13,749 nucleotides of DNA from an uncultured Pseudomonas sp. (lineage in GTDB: Bacteria > Pseudomonadota > Gammaproteobacteria > Pseudomonadales > Pseudomonadaceae). Position numbers and translations under genes: made by a program. The DNA is taken from assembly GCA_946886875.1 (NCBI GenBank), contig CAMPJN010000062.1, forward strand, positions 1 to 13,749, read 5' to 3'. The notes under the pieces are model-generated. The model was not told the origin of the DNA. It did no database searches and was given only the letters and a program-made list of their open reading frames with translations. This document shows positions 1 through 6,867 of the stretch, in pieces (within the stretch, counting starts at the first letter, position 1; each line of letters begins with the position of its first letter).

Positions 1-108
1 ACTTTAGGTAGACTCCGCCGCCGTATTTGAACTGCCCGATCGTACAGTGGGTAAGACGATTTTCAGGCGCGGCTGGTGCCGTTTGCCTCCGGACAACCGA
101 GGGTCGAT

Positions 109-396
109 ATGTCTTTGCAGATGCTCTGGTCGCTGTTTCTCCAGCAACCCGGCCAGGTACTCAATGCCCTGGCGCTGTTCTTCGCGCTTGCCGGCGCCTG
201 GTTGCTGCTGGCTACCCGGATGCGCGAACAGCGCGCTGTTGCCCGCTTGCTGGTCGGCGGCGACGCGGGTGCGATGCCCGAGCAGGCTTGCCTGTTCGAT
301 GAGCCGACGCTGCGTCTGAACCGCTTCTTTTATCGCTTCGGCTACGCCTGCTTGGTATTGGCCCTGGCGGTATCCTGGAGTAGCACTCAGTTCTGA
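109..396 (+). CDS. Small two-helix inner-membrane protein, function unknown
   Basis: This is a 95-residue protein of unknown function. I placed the start at 109, not at the earlier in-frame ATG at 76, because a GAGGG Shine-Dalgarno sequence lies five bases before 109. It has two hydrophobic segments, at about residues 14-27 (rich in Ala, Leu and Trp) and 76-88. They are joined by a polar linker containing Arg-Glu-Gln, an acidic LFDEPTLRLNRFF stretch and several arginines. This predicts a hairpin-like inner-membrane protein without a cleavable signal. I recognise no catalytic motif or named domain. It is convergent with the acyltransferase gene, with a 7-bp-stem hairpin between their ends. Codon use is GC-rich at third positions like its neighbours, which supports a real gene. 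Confidence 0.6.
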   Translation: MSLQMLWSLFLQQPGQVLNALALFFALAGAWLLLATRMREQRAVARLLVGGDAGAMPEQACLFDEPTLRLNRFFYRFGYACLVLALAVSWSSTQF

Positions 397-401
397 ATGC
401 C

Positions 402-421
402 CGCGGCGTTTGTTCGCCGCG
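402..421. terminator. Hairpin between convergent genes, possible bidirectional terminator
   Basis: A perfect 7-bp stem (402-408 with 415-421, CGCGGCG/CGCCGCG) closes the six-base loop TTTGTT. It lies between the stop of the small membrane protein (396) and the stop of the convergent acyltransferase (429). No clear T-tract follows on either strand, so termination is inferred from position and stem strength. Confidence 0.45.
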
Positions 422-428
422 TGGCCTG

Positions 429-1595
429 TTAAAGCGCTAGACCTGCCTTGATCCGATATTGGTTACGCACCGGGTTGGCGTACTGCAACACCAGATAAGG
501 CTGTTGCGGTGCCGGGCAGGCGGCCAGACGTTTTTGCCATTCGGCTTGCGCCGCGGCCAGTTCTTCGGCGGGGAACAGCTGCGCAGCCTCGGGCACTTGC
601 AGCGCGGGATCGCGCTCGGACCACATGGCGTACGCCAGGTAATGCACAGGGAATAGTCGGTAGCCGCCGAGAATCTGCTTGTCCATTTCCATGGCCAGCT
701 GTTTGCTGTCTTCCAGGCCGTTGCTGACCGGCGCGCTGAAATGCACGTGCACGCGGCCTTTGTAGCCAGTAATGCCGAGGGCGATGCTTTGGTCGTCTTC
801 GCCGGGCGCTTTGGTATAGCCGCCGGTAGTCGCGCGGATGTACAGCTCATGGGCCTTGGCCAAGTCGCAGGGGTCGTATTCGTAGCTGATCGACACCGGA
901 GTCAGTTGCAGCGAGCGGATCACCTCGGCGAAAGACTCGCTCTTGCGGCTCATATGAAACATCTTGAGGATCGCCGAGTCGGTGCGATCGTCGCCGTCCT
1001 TGGCACGGCCTTCGGCCTGGGCAATCCAGATCGACTCATGGTCGTTGCGGATCGAGTGATTGATATAGGCCGATAGCAACTGATAGGACGCCAGCTTCTC
1101 GCGCCTGCCGCTGATCGAACGGTGCACAATAAAACTCTTGTTCAGGCGCATCAGGTCGCTGACGAAGGGCTTTTGCAGCAGGTTATCGCCAATCGCGATG
1201 CGCGGCGTGCTCAGGCCGGCGTGGTACACCGCGTAGTTGACAATTGCCGGGTCCATGACGATGTCGCGGTGGTTGGCGAGAAACAGGTAGGCGCCACCCA
1301 CTTTGAGGTGTTCGATACCGGAATAGGTGACGCCATCGGTGGCCTGCTCGATCGTACGGTCGACGTAGGCCTCGATTTTCTCTTGCAGCGCATTTACCGA
1401 GTCGATGCCACGGAACTCAAGACGCAGTCGATAGGCTATAAGTGGTTTAAGCAGCCAGCCCAGCGGTCGAGCCAGGCGTGGAAAGCGGAACCTGGTCAGA
1501 ATCTGCAGAAATGCCTGGTCTGTCAGCAGGCGCTCCAGAACGGCGGGTACTTCGGCGTCGGCGTAAGGTCGGATGGCATCGAATTCGCCCATCAT
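429..1595 (-). CDS. PlsC-family acyltransferase (1-acylglycerol-3-phosphate acyltransferase-like)
   Basis: A 388-residue protein with the glycerolipid acyltransferase motifs in order. NHRDIVMD (residues 108-115) is block I, KSFIVHRSISGRRE (153-166) resembles block II, AEGR (194-197) is the EGxR-type block III and LTPVSISYEYDP (231-242) resembles block IV. Such enzymes move an acyl chain from acyl-ACP or acyl-CoA to a glycerolipid at the inner face of the membrane. The length exceeds the roughly 240 residues of classical PlsC, with an extra N-terminal region of about 90 residues and a C-terminal extension. The His-to-Asp spacing in block I is five residues instead of the usual four. Two ATG codons are adjacent (1595 and 1592). 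The AAGAG upstream is better spaced for 1592, so the protein may be one residue shorter. The exact substrate cannot be read from sequence. Confidence 0.85.
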   Translation of the reverse strand: MMGEFDAIRPYADAEVPAVLERLLTDQAFLQILTRFRFPRLARPLGWLLKPLIAYRLRLEFRGIDSVNALQEKIEAYVDRTIEQATDGVTYSGIEHLKVGGAYLFLANHRDIVMDPAIVNYAVYHAGLSTPRIAIGDNLLQKPFVSDLMRLNKSFIVHRSISGRREKLASYQLLSAYINHSIRNDHESIWIAQAEGRAKDGDDRTDSAILKMFHMSRKSESFAEVIRSLQLTPVSISYEYDPCDLAKAHELYIRATTGGYTKAPGEDDQSIALGITGYKGRVHVHFSAPVSNGLEDSKQLAMEMDKQILGGYRLFPVHYLAYAMWSERDPALQVPEAAQLFPAEELAAAQAEWQKRLAACPAPQQPYLVLQYANPVRNQYRIKAGLAL

Positions 1596-1643
1596 GTTCT
1601 CTTATTGTGGTCGGCTGCGGTTGAAGATGAATGGCCCCCGTAT

Positions 1644-1674
1644 TTGGAGCCAGCAATAGACCGGCAATTATACC
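1644..1674 (+). promoter_or_regulatory. Possible sigma-70 promoter for the CPXCG gene
   Basis: TTGGAG at 1644-1649 and TATACC at 1669-1674 resemble -35 and -10 boxes, but the 19-bp spacing is long. They lie in the 101-bp divergent gap between the acyltransferase and the CPXCG gene, about 25 bases before the coding start. This is a weak match. Confidence 0.28.
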
Positions 1675-1696
1675 CGCAAGTCACAAGGAGACTTCG

Positions 1697-1879
1697 ATGC
1701 TGGAAATCCAGAGCTATCAATGTCCCTACTGCGGCGAACCCGTAGAGGCCGTGCTGGACCTGTCCGGCGGCGATCAGCACTATATCGAGGACTGCCCGGT
1801 ATGTTGTCGGCCCATTGTATTCGACCTGCAAACCGATGGTCTTGATTGGACGCTGGTGACCCGTGGGGAGAATGAGTGA
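1697..1879 (+). CDS. CPXCG-motif cysteine-rich zinc-ribbon protein
   Basis: A 60-residue protein with two cysteine knuckles, C9-P-Y-C12-G and C33-P-V-C36-C37. This is the pattern of the Cys-rich CPXCG family and almost certainly binds one zinc ion. The family has no established biochemical role. The start at 1697 is set by a strong AAGGAG six bases upstream. An in-frame ATG at 1631 has no comparable site and lies within the probable promoter region. The stop codon TGA shares its last base with the ATG of the next gene (TGATG), which indicates translational coupling to the DUF2007 gene. The C-terminal part is acidic, with a [10 protein letters not shown] segment. The protein is probably cytoplasmic because it has no signal peptide or membrane segment. 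Confidence 0.85.
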   Translation: MLEIQSYQCPYCGEPVEAVLDLSGGDQHYIEDCPVCCRPIVFDLQTDGLDWTLVTRGENE

Positions 1880-2139
1880 TGCAGCGGATCTATGAGCCCC
1901 AGGATTTGATGGAAGCCGAACTGTTGGTCGGCATGCTCGCCAGCGAGGGTATCGATGCCCATCTGACCGGTCGCGATCTGGTCGGTGCGGTCGGTGAATT
2001 GCCTGCCTGCGGCTTGCTTGGCTTGATGGTCGATAATCCGCAAGCCGAGCGCGCGCAGCAATTGATCGCTGCGTACAATGGCGCGCAACCGTTGCCCGGC
2101 GATGAGCCGGAAAACGAGCAGGGTATTCTGCTCTGCTAG
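1879..2139 (+). CDS. DUF2007-family small protein
   Basis: An 86-residue protein of the DUF2007 type (sometimes labelled putative signal-transducing protein). The typical features are an opening RIYEPQDLMEAELLVGMLASEGI helix-strand unit, a DLVGAVGELP loop and a GLMVDNPQAERAQQLI helix. The family folds as a small ferredoxin-like alpha/beta domain of unknown function. The ATG at 1879 overlaps the preceding TGA by one base. A GTG at 1876 is in frame but unnecessary, and the purine-rich GGGGAGAATGAG just upstream can serve as ribosome binding site. Co-translation with the CPXCG protein suggests a shared function. The last 15 residues are acidic and look disordered, ending in a cysteine. Confidence 0.82.
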   Translation: MQRIYEPQDLMEAELLVGMLASEGIDAHLTGRDLVGAVGELPACGLLGLMVDNPQAERAQQLIAAYNGAQPLPGDEPENEQGILLC

Positions 2140-2198
2140 GAGGCTGTTGCGCTTTCACCGTCAATCAAGTTCCCCGCCTAACCGCTATCGAGTTATTC

Positions 2199-2816
2199 AT
2201 GTGTGGACGTTTTGCCCTGTTCCGTTGGACGCCGGCATTTGCCGCCTTGCCCGGTTTTCCCGCTGATCAGCAGCCGCACTGGAATATCGCCCCTCACGCC
2301 CAGGTTCTCTTGCTGCGCGCCATCGATGGCGAGCGTCAGCTTGCGCGGGTACGCTGGGGGCTGACCCCGCCCTGGCTGAAGGATTTATCGAAAACCCCGG
2401 CCCAGGCGCGGGCGGAGACCCTGGCCGAACAGCCGATGTTTCGCGAGGCGCTGCGCTTGCGTCGCGGCCTGTTGCCGGCCAATGGTTTCTACGAATGGCG
2501 CGGTACGGCGCGCAAGAGGCCCTACTGGTTGACCGGCGAAGCCACGCCGCTGTATTTCGCCGCGCTGTGGGAGGCCTATCCGGTCGAAGGTTGCGTGTAT
2601 CTCAGCGCCGCGGTGATCACCCAGGCCGCAGCCAACCAACGTCGACCACTGATTCTCGATGCGGCGGGCCAGGAAGCCTGGCTGGCGGCGGATACGCCAT
2701 TGCCGACGCTGCAAACGCTGCTCGCCAGCCCGCAGCCGCTATTGCGCGAGCGCGTACTGGCCAACTTGGTCAACGATCCGAAACTCGATGGGCCGGAGTG
2801 TCTGACGCCTGCTTGA
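2199..2816 (+). CDS. SRAP-domain abasic-site protein (YedK/HMCES family), variant active site
   Basis: A 205-residue SRAP protein. Family members use Cys2 to form a covalent thiazolidine link to abasic sites in single-stranded DNA, shielding them from cleavage. The sequence shows the obligatory MCGRF start (Cys2 exposed after Met removal), WNIAP (28-32, active-site Asn29), VRWGLTPPW (51-59), RAETLAEQPMF (71-81) and LLPANGFYEW (91-100, active-site Glu99). NDPKLDGPECL (192-202) is near the end. The usual HDRMP segment is replaced by NQRRP (146-150) in a loop about five to six residues shorter, so the normally conserved histidine is absent. The start is fixed by the need for Cys2. The ribosome binding site is weak (TCGAG, six bases upstream). 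It lies 59 bases after the DUF2007 gene on the same strand and may be co-transcribed with it. Confidence 0.9.
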   Translation: MCGRFALFRWTPAFAALPGFPADQQPHWNIAPHAQVLLLRAIDGERQLARVRWGLTPPWLKDLSKTPAQARAETLAEQPMFREALRLRRGLLPANGFYEWRGTARKRPYWLTGEATPLYFAALWEAYPVEGCVYLSAAVITQAAANQRRPLILDAAGQEAWLAADTPLPTLQTLLASPQPLLRERVLANLVNDPKLDGPECLTPA

Positions 2817-2835
2817 CGGGTGGATCAAGCAGTTT

Positions 2836-2902
2836 CCTAGCCCTTGCTGGCCGACTCTTTGGCGGCGTTGTCGGCCGGTTCTGATCGCCAGCAAGAACTA
2901 GG
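2836..2902. repeat. Long imperfect inverted repeat between SRAP and chemoreceptor genes
   Basis: The 16-base arm at 2836-2851 pairs with 2887-2902 at 14 of 16 positions. An alternative inner stem, GGCCGAC (2849-2855) with GTCGGCC (2870-2876), is perfect but partly competes with the outer arms. Beyond it, the minus strand at 2920-2913 reads GTAGGAGC, the opening of many Pseudomonas REP sequences. The stretch from 2817 to 2989 has no gene. It separates two convergent genes, so this could be a bidirectional terminator or a decayed REP pair. Confidence 0.5.
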
Positions 2903-2989
2903 CGTCGCCCTGGCTCCTACAACCACAGCAACCGCGTTTGCGCTAAATATTACCGATCAGCGCGAACCTGCCTGTAACTCCCACAATCC

Positions 2990-5140
2990 TCATACCTTGA
3001 ACTGGTTGATCAAACGCCGCTGTTGTTCGGCCAGCTGGGTCAATTCGGCGCTGGCTTTGCTGGCTTCGTCGGCGCCGCTGGCGACCTCGTTGGCCACTTG
3101 GCCGATATTGCTGACATTACGATTGATGTCCTCGGCCACTGCACTTTGCTCCTCGGCGGCGCTAGCGATTTGTGTGTTCATCTCGTTTATCACCGACACC
3201 GCCTGGGTGATCGCGCCCAGGGCTTCGTCCGCGGCGCTGGCCTGTTGCACACTGACTTCGGTCTTGCGCTGGCTGTCCTCCATGACCTTGACCACCTCGC
3301 GAGTCCCCTGCTGCAGTTGTTGAATCATGCTTTGGATTTCTTCGGTGGCCTGCTGGGTTTTCTGCGCCAGGTTGCGCACCTCATCGGCCACCACGGCGAA
3401 ACCACGACCTTGCTCGCCGGCCCGCGCGGCTTCGATCGCCGCGTTCAGGGCCAGCAGGTTGGTCTGTTCGGCGATACCGCGAATCGCCACCAGAATGGCA
3501 TTGATGTTCTCGCTGTCCTTGGCCAGGGTTTGCACCACGCCGACGGCGCGGCCGATCTCTTCGGCCAGGGCGGCAATCGCCTCGGCGGTGTGTTGCACCG
3601 TCTGCTTGCCCTGGCTGGCGGCCTGGTCGGCATGGTTGGCCGCTTCTGCGGCGTGGGTGGCGTTGCGTGCCACGTCCTGGGCGGTGGCGGTCATTTGATG
3701 CACGGCCGTGGCCACCAGCTCGATTTCTGACAGCTGCTTTTGCACGCCCTGGTTGGTGCGGATGGCGATATCGGCGGTGTGCTCCGAGGAGTCGCTGACC
3801 TTCTGCACCGAGCTGACCACCTGACTGATCATGTTTTGCAGCTTGCCGAGGAAGGTGTTGAAGCCCAGCGCCATGGCGCCCATTTCGTCGCTGCGTTCGA
3901 CGTCGAGGCGCCGGGTCAGGTCGCCTTCGCCCTGGGCGATGTCGTCGAGCATGGCAACCATCTGCTTGAGCGGGCGGGCGATGCCGTAGCCGACGAACCA
4001 CACCACCAGCAAACCGAGCACCGCGATCAGCAGGCCGACCAGGGCCATACCCAGGGTATCGGCGTCGCGTTGCGCGGCCAGCTCGTCTTGCAGGGTTTGC
4101 AGGTCTGCCATCACGGTTTTCAACGGGATGGCCAGGTTCAGGGTCCAGCGGCTTTCGGTGTCGCCGAGGGGGAAGTTGAAGAACAGTTCGATAAAGCCGG
4201 CGTCGGGGTCGTCGGCATTCTGGATGCTGTATTGAATCTGCCCGGGCTTGAGATTCTTCAGGGTGCTCAGGCTGGCGGCATCGAGCAGTTCGCTGGCTTG
4301 TCCACCGAGTTTGTTCGGGGCCTGGGTCGAGGCGACCAGGCTGCCGTTGCTGGCAATCAGCGCCAGTTCGCCAGCGCCATCGTACAGCTGGCGGTCGGCG
4401 GCGAGCAGCAGGTCCTGGATGAAGTTCACTGCCAGATCGACCCCGGCGATACCGCGAAATTCGCCGTCGACCAGAATCGGCGAGGTGAACGAGGCCAGCA
4501 TGACCATCTTGCCGCCGACGTCATAGGGCGCTGGGTCGATCACGCAGGCGCGCTTGCGCTCTTTCGGGCACAGGTAGTATTCGCCTTCGCGCACGCCGGT
4601 GGGCAACAGGGTTTCGCTTTCCATGGTGCCCAGGGCGTCGAGGCCAAGACTGCCGTCGGGGTTGCGGAACCACCAGGTGAGGAAGCGTCCGCTGCCGTCG
4701 TAGCCGTTTTCCTTGGGGCCGGCATAGATGTCGTCGTTGCCGTCGAAGGCGTTGGCTTCCCAGCCGATATAGCTGCCGAGCAACTTGGGGTTCTGCGCGG
4801 TGGTTTCGCGTATTAGGTTCGACAGCTCTTCGCGGCTGGTGGCGAGCAGCGGGCTGCCGTTGGCGTCCTGCATGCCGAACAGGGCGTTGATCCGCGCCAG
4901 GTCGGCGGTGATTTGCAGCGGGATATCCAACTCGCGTTGGATCTGCAGCGCCTGGACCTGCACCAGCGCCGCCAAACGCTGTTCGACGAACTGCTCGAGC
5001 AGCGTTCGGGTTCGCTCCTGCACCAGGGTTTGGCTGCGGTGGCTGGCGAACAGGGCATAGACCACCAAGGCCGCGACCACGGCAAGAATGATCGCGCCTG
5101 CCAGAGCCGCTACCGAAGATTGGATCGACTTGAACTTCAT
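2990..5140 (-). CDS. Methyl-accepting chemotaxis protein with dCache sensor domain
   Basis: A 716-residue chemoreceptor. In order: transmembrane helix 1 (about 9-31), periplasmic double-Cache domain (about 38-340), helix 2 (about 364-386), HAMP linker (about 386-438) and cytoplasmic signalling coiled coil (439-716). The highly conserved hairpin tip [20 protein letters not shown] spans about 556-575 and contacts CheA and CheW. No CheR-binding C-terminal pentapeptide is present, because the protein ends QFKV. The sensor domain has Y147-x4-R152 followed by WW (156-157) and D235. This resembles but does not match the amino-acid-binding Cache pattern. C191 and C199 could form a disulfide in the periplasm. 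Polyamine- or histamine-type receptors of similar size exist (McpU, TlpQ), but the ligand is not determinable here. GGAG lies seven bases before the start, and a sigma-28-like promoter lies upstream. Confidence 0.95.
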   Translation of the reverse strand: MKFKSIQSSVAALAGAIILAVVAALVVYALFASHRSQTLVQERTRTLLEQFVEQRLAALVQVQALQIQRELDIPLQITADLARINALFGMQDANGSPLLATSREELSNLIRETTAQNPKLLGSYIGWEANAFDGNDDIYAGPKENGYDGSGRFLTWWFRNPDGSLGLDALGTMESETLLPTGVREGEYYLCPKERKRACVIDPAPYDVGGKMVMLASFTSPILVDGEFRGIAGVDLAVNFIQDLLLAADRQLYDGAGELALIASNGSLVASTQAPNKLGGQASELLDAASLSTLKNLKPGQIQYSIQNADDPDAGFIELFFNFPLGDTESRWTLNLAIPLKTVMADLQTLQDELAAQRDADTLGMALVGLLIAVLGLLVVWFVGYGIARPLKQMVAMLDDIAQGEGDLTRRLDVERSDEMGAMALGFNTFLGKLQNMISQVVSSVQKVSDSSEHTADIAIRTNQGVQKQLSEIELVATAVHQMTATAQDVARNATHAAEAANHADQAASQGKQTVQHTAEAIAALAEEIGRAVGVVQTLAKDSENINAILVAIRGIAEQTNLLALNAAIEAARAGEQGRGFAVVADEVRNLAQKTQQATEEIQSMIQQLQQGTREVVKVMEDSQRKTEVSVQQASAADEALGAITQAVSVINEMNTQIASAAEEQSAVAEDINRNVSNIGQVANEVASGADEASKASAELTQLAEQQRRLINQFKV

Positions 5141-5177
5141 GGGGGAACTCCGCGGCGCGTTGAATGCCTATTCCAGG

Positions 5178-5204
5178 TTGTCGCCTGCAGACATCAAATC
5201 CTTA
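5178..5204 (-). promoter_or_regulatory. Sigma-28 (FliA)-like promoter for the chemoreceptor
   Basis: Reading the minus strand, TAAG (5204-5201), a 15-base spacer and GGCGACAA (5185-5178) match the flagellar sigma consensus TAAA-N15-GCCGATAA at 3 of 4 and 6 of 8 positions with exact spacing. It would start transcription about 30 bases before the gene's ATG at 5140. Chemoreceptor genes are commonly FliA-dependent. Confidence 0.45.
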
Positions 5205-5264
5205 ACGCCTGCATGGATAAAAGATGGCTGTTGCCCATATTGCAAGTCCGGCGGTTGCTCCGGT

Positions 5265-5273
5265 GCTAGCATA
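5265..5273 (+). promoter_or_regulatory. Possible extended -10 promoter for the M48 protease gene
   Basis: TGCTAGCAT reads as an extended -10 element (TGn plus TAGCAT), 27 bases before the ATG at 5301. No convincing -35 box sits at the right distance. This is a tentative call in the 160-bp divergent gap. Confidence 0.28.
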
Positions 5274-5300
5274 GCGGGCTCATTGATAAGGAGTTCCGGC

Positions 5301-6122
5301 ATGAATCGGTTGTTATCTCTTTCCGCGCTCGCCGCGGCTTTGCTGCTGGCAGGATGCCAAGCCGTCAACACCACCAGTGGTGGTGCGGTCGGCGTCGAGC
5401 GTAAACAGTACATGTTCAGTGCACTATCGACCCAAGAGGTCAACCAGATGTATGCGCAGTCCTACCAGCAAACGTTGGGGGAAGCCGCGAGCAAAGGAAT
5501 GCTGGATAAGAACAGCACCAATGCCAAGCGTCTGAAGGCTATCGCCAACCGCCTGATCGCTCAGGCCCCGCGTTTTCGCCCGGATGCCGCGCAATGGCAG
5601 TGGGAGGTCAATCTGATCAAAAGCCCGGAGCTGAACGCCAACTGCGGTCCAGGCGGCAAGATCATTTTTTACAGCGGGATCATCGAGAAGCTGAAGCTCA
5701 CGGACGATGAAATCGCCGCGATCATGGGTCATGAAATGGCTCATGCTTTGCGCGAGCACAGCCGCGAAGCCATGTCCCGGGCCTATGGCGTGGCCTTGGC
5801 CAAACAAGGCGCCGGTGCCCTATTGGGGTTGGGCGAGGGTGGTATGGCCATGGCTGACGCCGTGGTGCAATACAGCCTGACCCTGCCCAACAGTCGTGGC
5901 AACGAGAACGAAGCCGATCTGTTGGGGCTGGAGCTTGCCGCACGGGGTGGTTACAACCCCAACGCAGCGGTCAGCCTCTGGCAGAAAATGGCTGCTGCGG
6001 GCAACGGCGCACCGCCGGAGTTCATGAGCACCCACCCATCCTCGAGTTCGCGGATTGCAGCGCTGCAGGCGGCCATTCCGAAAGTCATGCCGCTCTATCA
6101 ACAAGCCAAGAACGGTCACTGA
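5301..6122 (+). CDS. M48-family metalloprotease lipoprotein (LoiP/YggG-like)
   Basis: A 273-residue secreted zinc protease. The N-terminus is a lipoprotein signal peptide ending in LLAGC, so Cys19 should be lipidated. The following Gln20 is not the Asp retention signal, which predicts the outer membrane facing the periplasm. The catalytic motif HEMAH (residues 144-148) supplies two zinc-binding histidines and the general base Glu145. ENEAD (202-206) supplies the third ligand, Glu204. NCGPGGKIIFYSGII (114-128) is the conserved substrate-strand region and STHPSSSSRI (243-252) is the typical M48C C-terminal motif. LoiP-type enzymes act in envelope protein quality control. The start at 5301 has AAGGAG seven bases upstream and gives the signal peptide. 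Longer in-frame starts would disrupt it. The gene is divergent from the chemoreceptor and convergent with the SnoaL-like gene. Confidence 0.9.
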   Translation: MNRLLSLSALAAALLLAGCQAVNTTSGGAVGVERKQYMFSALSTQEVNQMYAQSYQQTLGEAASKGMLDKNSTNAKRLKAIANRLIAQAPRFRPDAAQWQWEVNLIKSPELNANCGPGGKIIFYSGIIEKLKLTDDEIAAIMGHEMAHALREHSREAMSRAYGVALAKQGAGALLGLGEGGMAMADAVVQYSLTLPNSRGNENEADLLGLELAARGGYNPNAAVSLWQKMAAAGNGAPPEFMSTHPSSSSRIAALQAAIPKVMPLYQQAKNGH

Positions 6123-6138
6123 TCACTCCCCTGTGCGA

Positions 6139-6172
6139 GCCTGAATATCGCGCCAAGGCGCTATATCCAGGC
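6139..6172. terminator. Long hairpin between convergent genes, probable bidirectional terminator
   Basis: A 34-base imperfect palindrome. GCCTG (6139-6143) pairs with CAGGC (6168-6172), ATAT with ATAT, and GCGC with GCGC around the loop CAAG, with two single mismatches. It sits in the 65-bp gap between the M48 protease stop (6122) and the stop of the convergent SnoaL-like gene (6188). There is no strong T-run. Confidence 0.5.
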
Positions 6173-6187
6173 GGCAGGAGCGCTTTG

Positions 6188-6631
6188 TCAGGGCAGGGCT
6201 TTTTCCGCAAACGGGCGGGTATCCAGCCCCAGTTGCGCACGGAAGCTTTCCATGTCGAACATGGTGCAGATTTCCTGAATTTCATTGCTCGGATTCAGGG
6301 TCCAGAAGGCCATCGCCGAAATGCTCATGACCTTGTCGCTGGGTGGATAGCCCAGAGCGGGTTTTTCGATGGTGCCGATAAGGGTGCTCCAGGTCACCAC
6401 CTTATTGCCTTCGGCAATACATTCCTCGACCACCACCTCGATGTCCGGCATGGCGAGGCGGATGTCTTGCACCATCCGCATAAATTCCTCGCTGCTCAGC
6501 GGGCGGCCGACAAATGAACTTTTGTAGAGAAAATCCTTGCTGTGCAATTGCTCGGTCAAGGCCAGGTGACCCTTGTTCCATGACAAGTCGATATGCTTGC
6601 GGACCAGCTTTTTACGTTCATCCAATGACAT
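6188..6631 (-). CDS. SnoaL-like / ester cyclase family protein
   Basis: A 147-residue protein of the NTF2-like cone fold, SnoaL-like (polyketide cyclase / ester cyclase) type. Supporting stretches are the opening helix ERKKLVRKHIDLSWNKGHL, the GRPLSSEEFMRMVQDIRLAMPDI segment (36-58), VEECIAEGNKVVTWSTLIGT and the C-terminal EICTMFDMESFRAQLGL. These proteins bind small hydrophobic molecules in a cone. Many are uncharacterised and the substrate here is unknown. I chose the start at 6631 because GGAGAGG lies four to eight bases upstream. The longer in-frame start at 6673 adds 14 residues without support and nearly reaches the mobile element. It lies on the same strand as the exporter gene upstream but is separated from it by a MITE-like element and about 236 bases, so it probably has its own promoter. 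Confidence 0.78.
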   Translation of the reverse strand: MSLDERKKLVRKHIDLSWNKGHLALTEQLHSKDFLYKSSFVGRPLSSEEFMRMVQDIRLAMPDIEVVVEECIAEGNKVVTWSTLIGTIEKPALGYPPSDKVMSISAMAFWTLNPSNEIQEICTMFDMESFRAQLGLDTRPFAEKALP

Positions 6632-6676
6632 GGGGCCTCTCCGACTGCGGAACAAGTGAGCAATACCTTGCACACT

Positions 6677-6837
6677 CTAGCAGGCCGTTGAAAAACTACC
6701 TACGTTGGCAATACTGCGTTAAAAACGGCCTCAAAATGCTCATTTACAGCACGTAAACTCGCGTGCGAGCCCAGTCCTTTTTCGGCCGTTTTTGCCTTGT
6801 CTTGCCTGCCTCGCCTACGCTTTCAACGACCTGCTAG
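6677..6837. mobile_element. MITE-like non-autonomous element with terminal inverted repeats
   Basis: The ends CTAGCAGGCCGTTGAAA (6677-6693) and the reverse complement of 6821-6837 match at 16 of 17 positions. The outer CTAG occurs at both ends (6677-6680 and 6834-6837). Because CTAG is palindromic, it could be either part of the repeat or a 4-bp target duplication around a 153-bp core (6681-6833). Inside are a perfect 10-bp inverted repeat (AAAAACGGCC, 6721-6730, with GGCCGTTTTT, 6784-6793) and small hairpins at 6743-6757 and 6758-6769. No transposase or credible open reading frame is present. The interior is rich in A and T runs compared with its surroundings. I recall similar sequences repeated in other Pseudomonas genomes, but this needs a search. 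Confidence 0.65.
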
Positions 6838-6867
6838 CAGCAGTCGGGACGGTGTCACCTACTTGGG

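Noticed and set aside
27..302. Open frame of 91 codons starting at 27
   Set aside because: It overlaps the small membrane-protein gene in another frame, its residues are Arg/Cys-rich and it lacks a ribosome binding site.
1122..1745. Plus-strand open frame (207 codons) across the acyltransferase start and the CPXCG gene
   Set aside because: It overlaps two better-supported genes on opposite strands and has no domain.
3740..4816. Long plus-strand open frame (358 codons) opposite the chemoreceptor gene
   Set aside because: It is antisense to a well-supported receptor, is low-complexity with many His, Gly and Gln residues, and has no ribosome binding site or recognisable domain. It is a GC-driven shadow.
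6514..6756. Plus-strand open frame running into the MITE-like element
   Set aside because: It is opposite the SnoaL-like gene, has no ribosome binding site, and shows no conserved motif or transposase signature.
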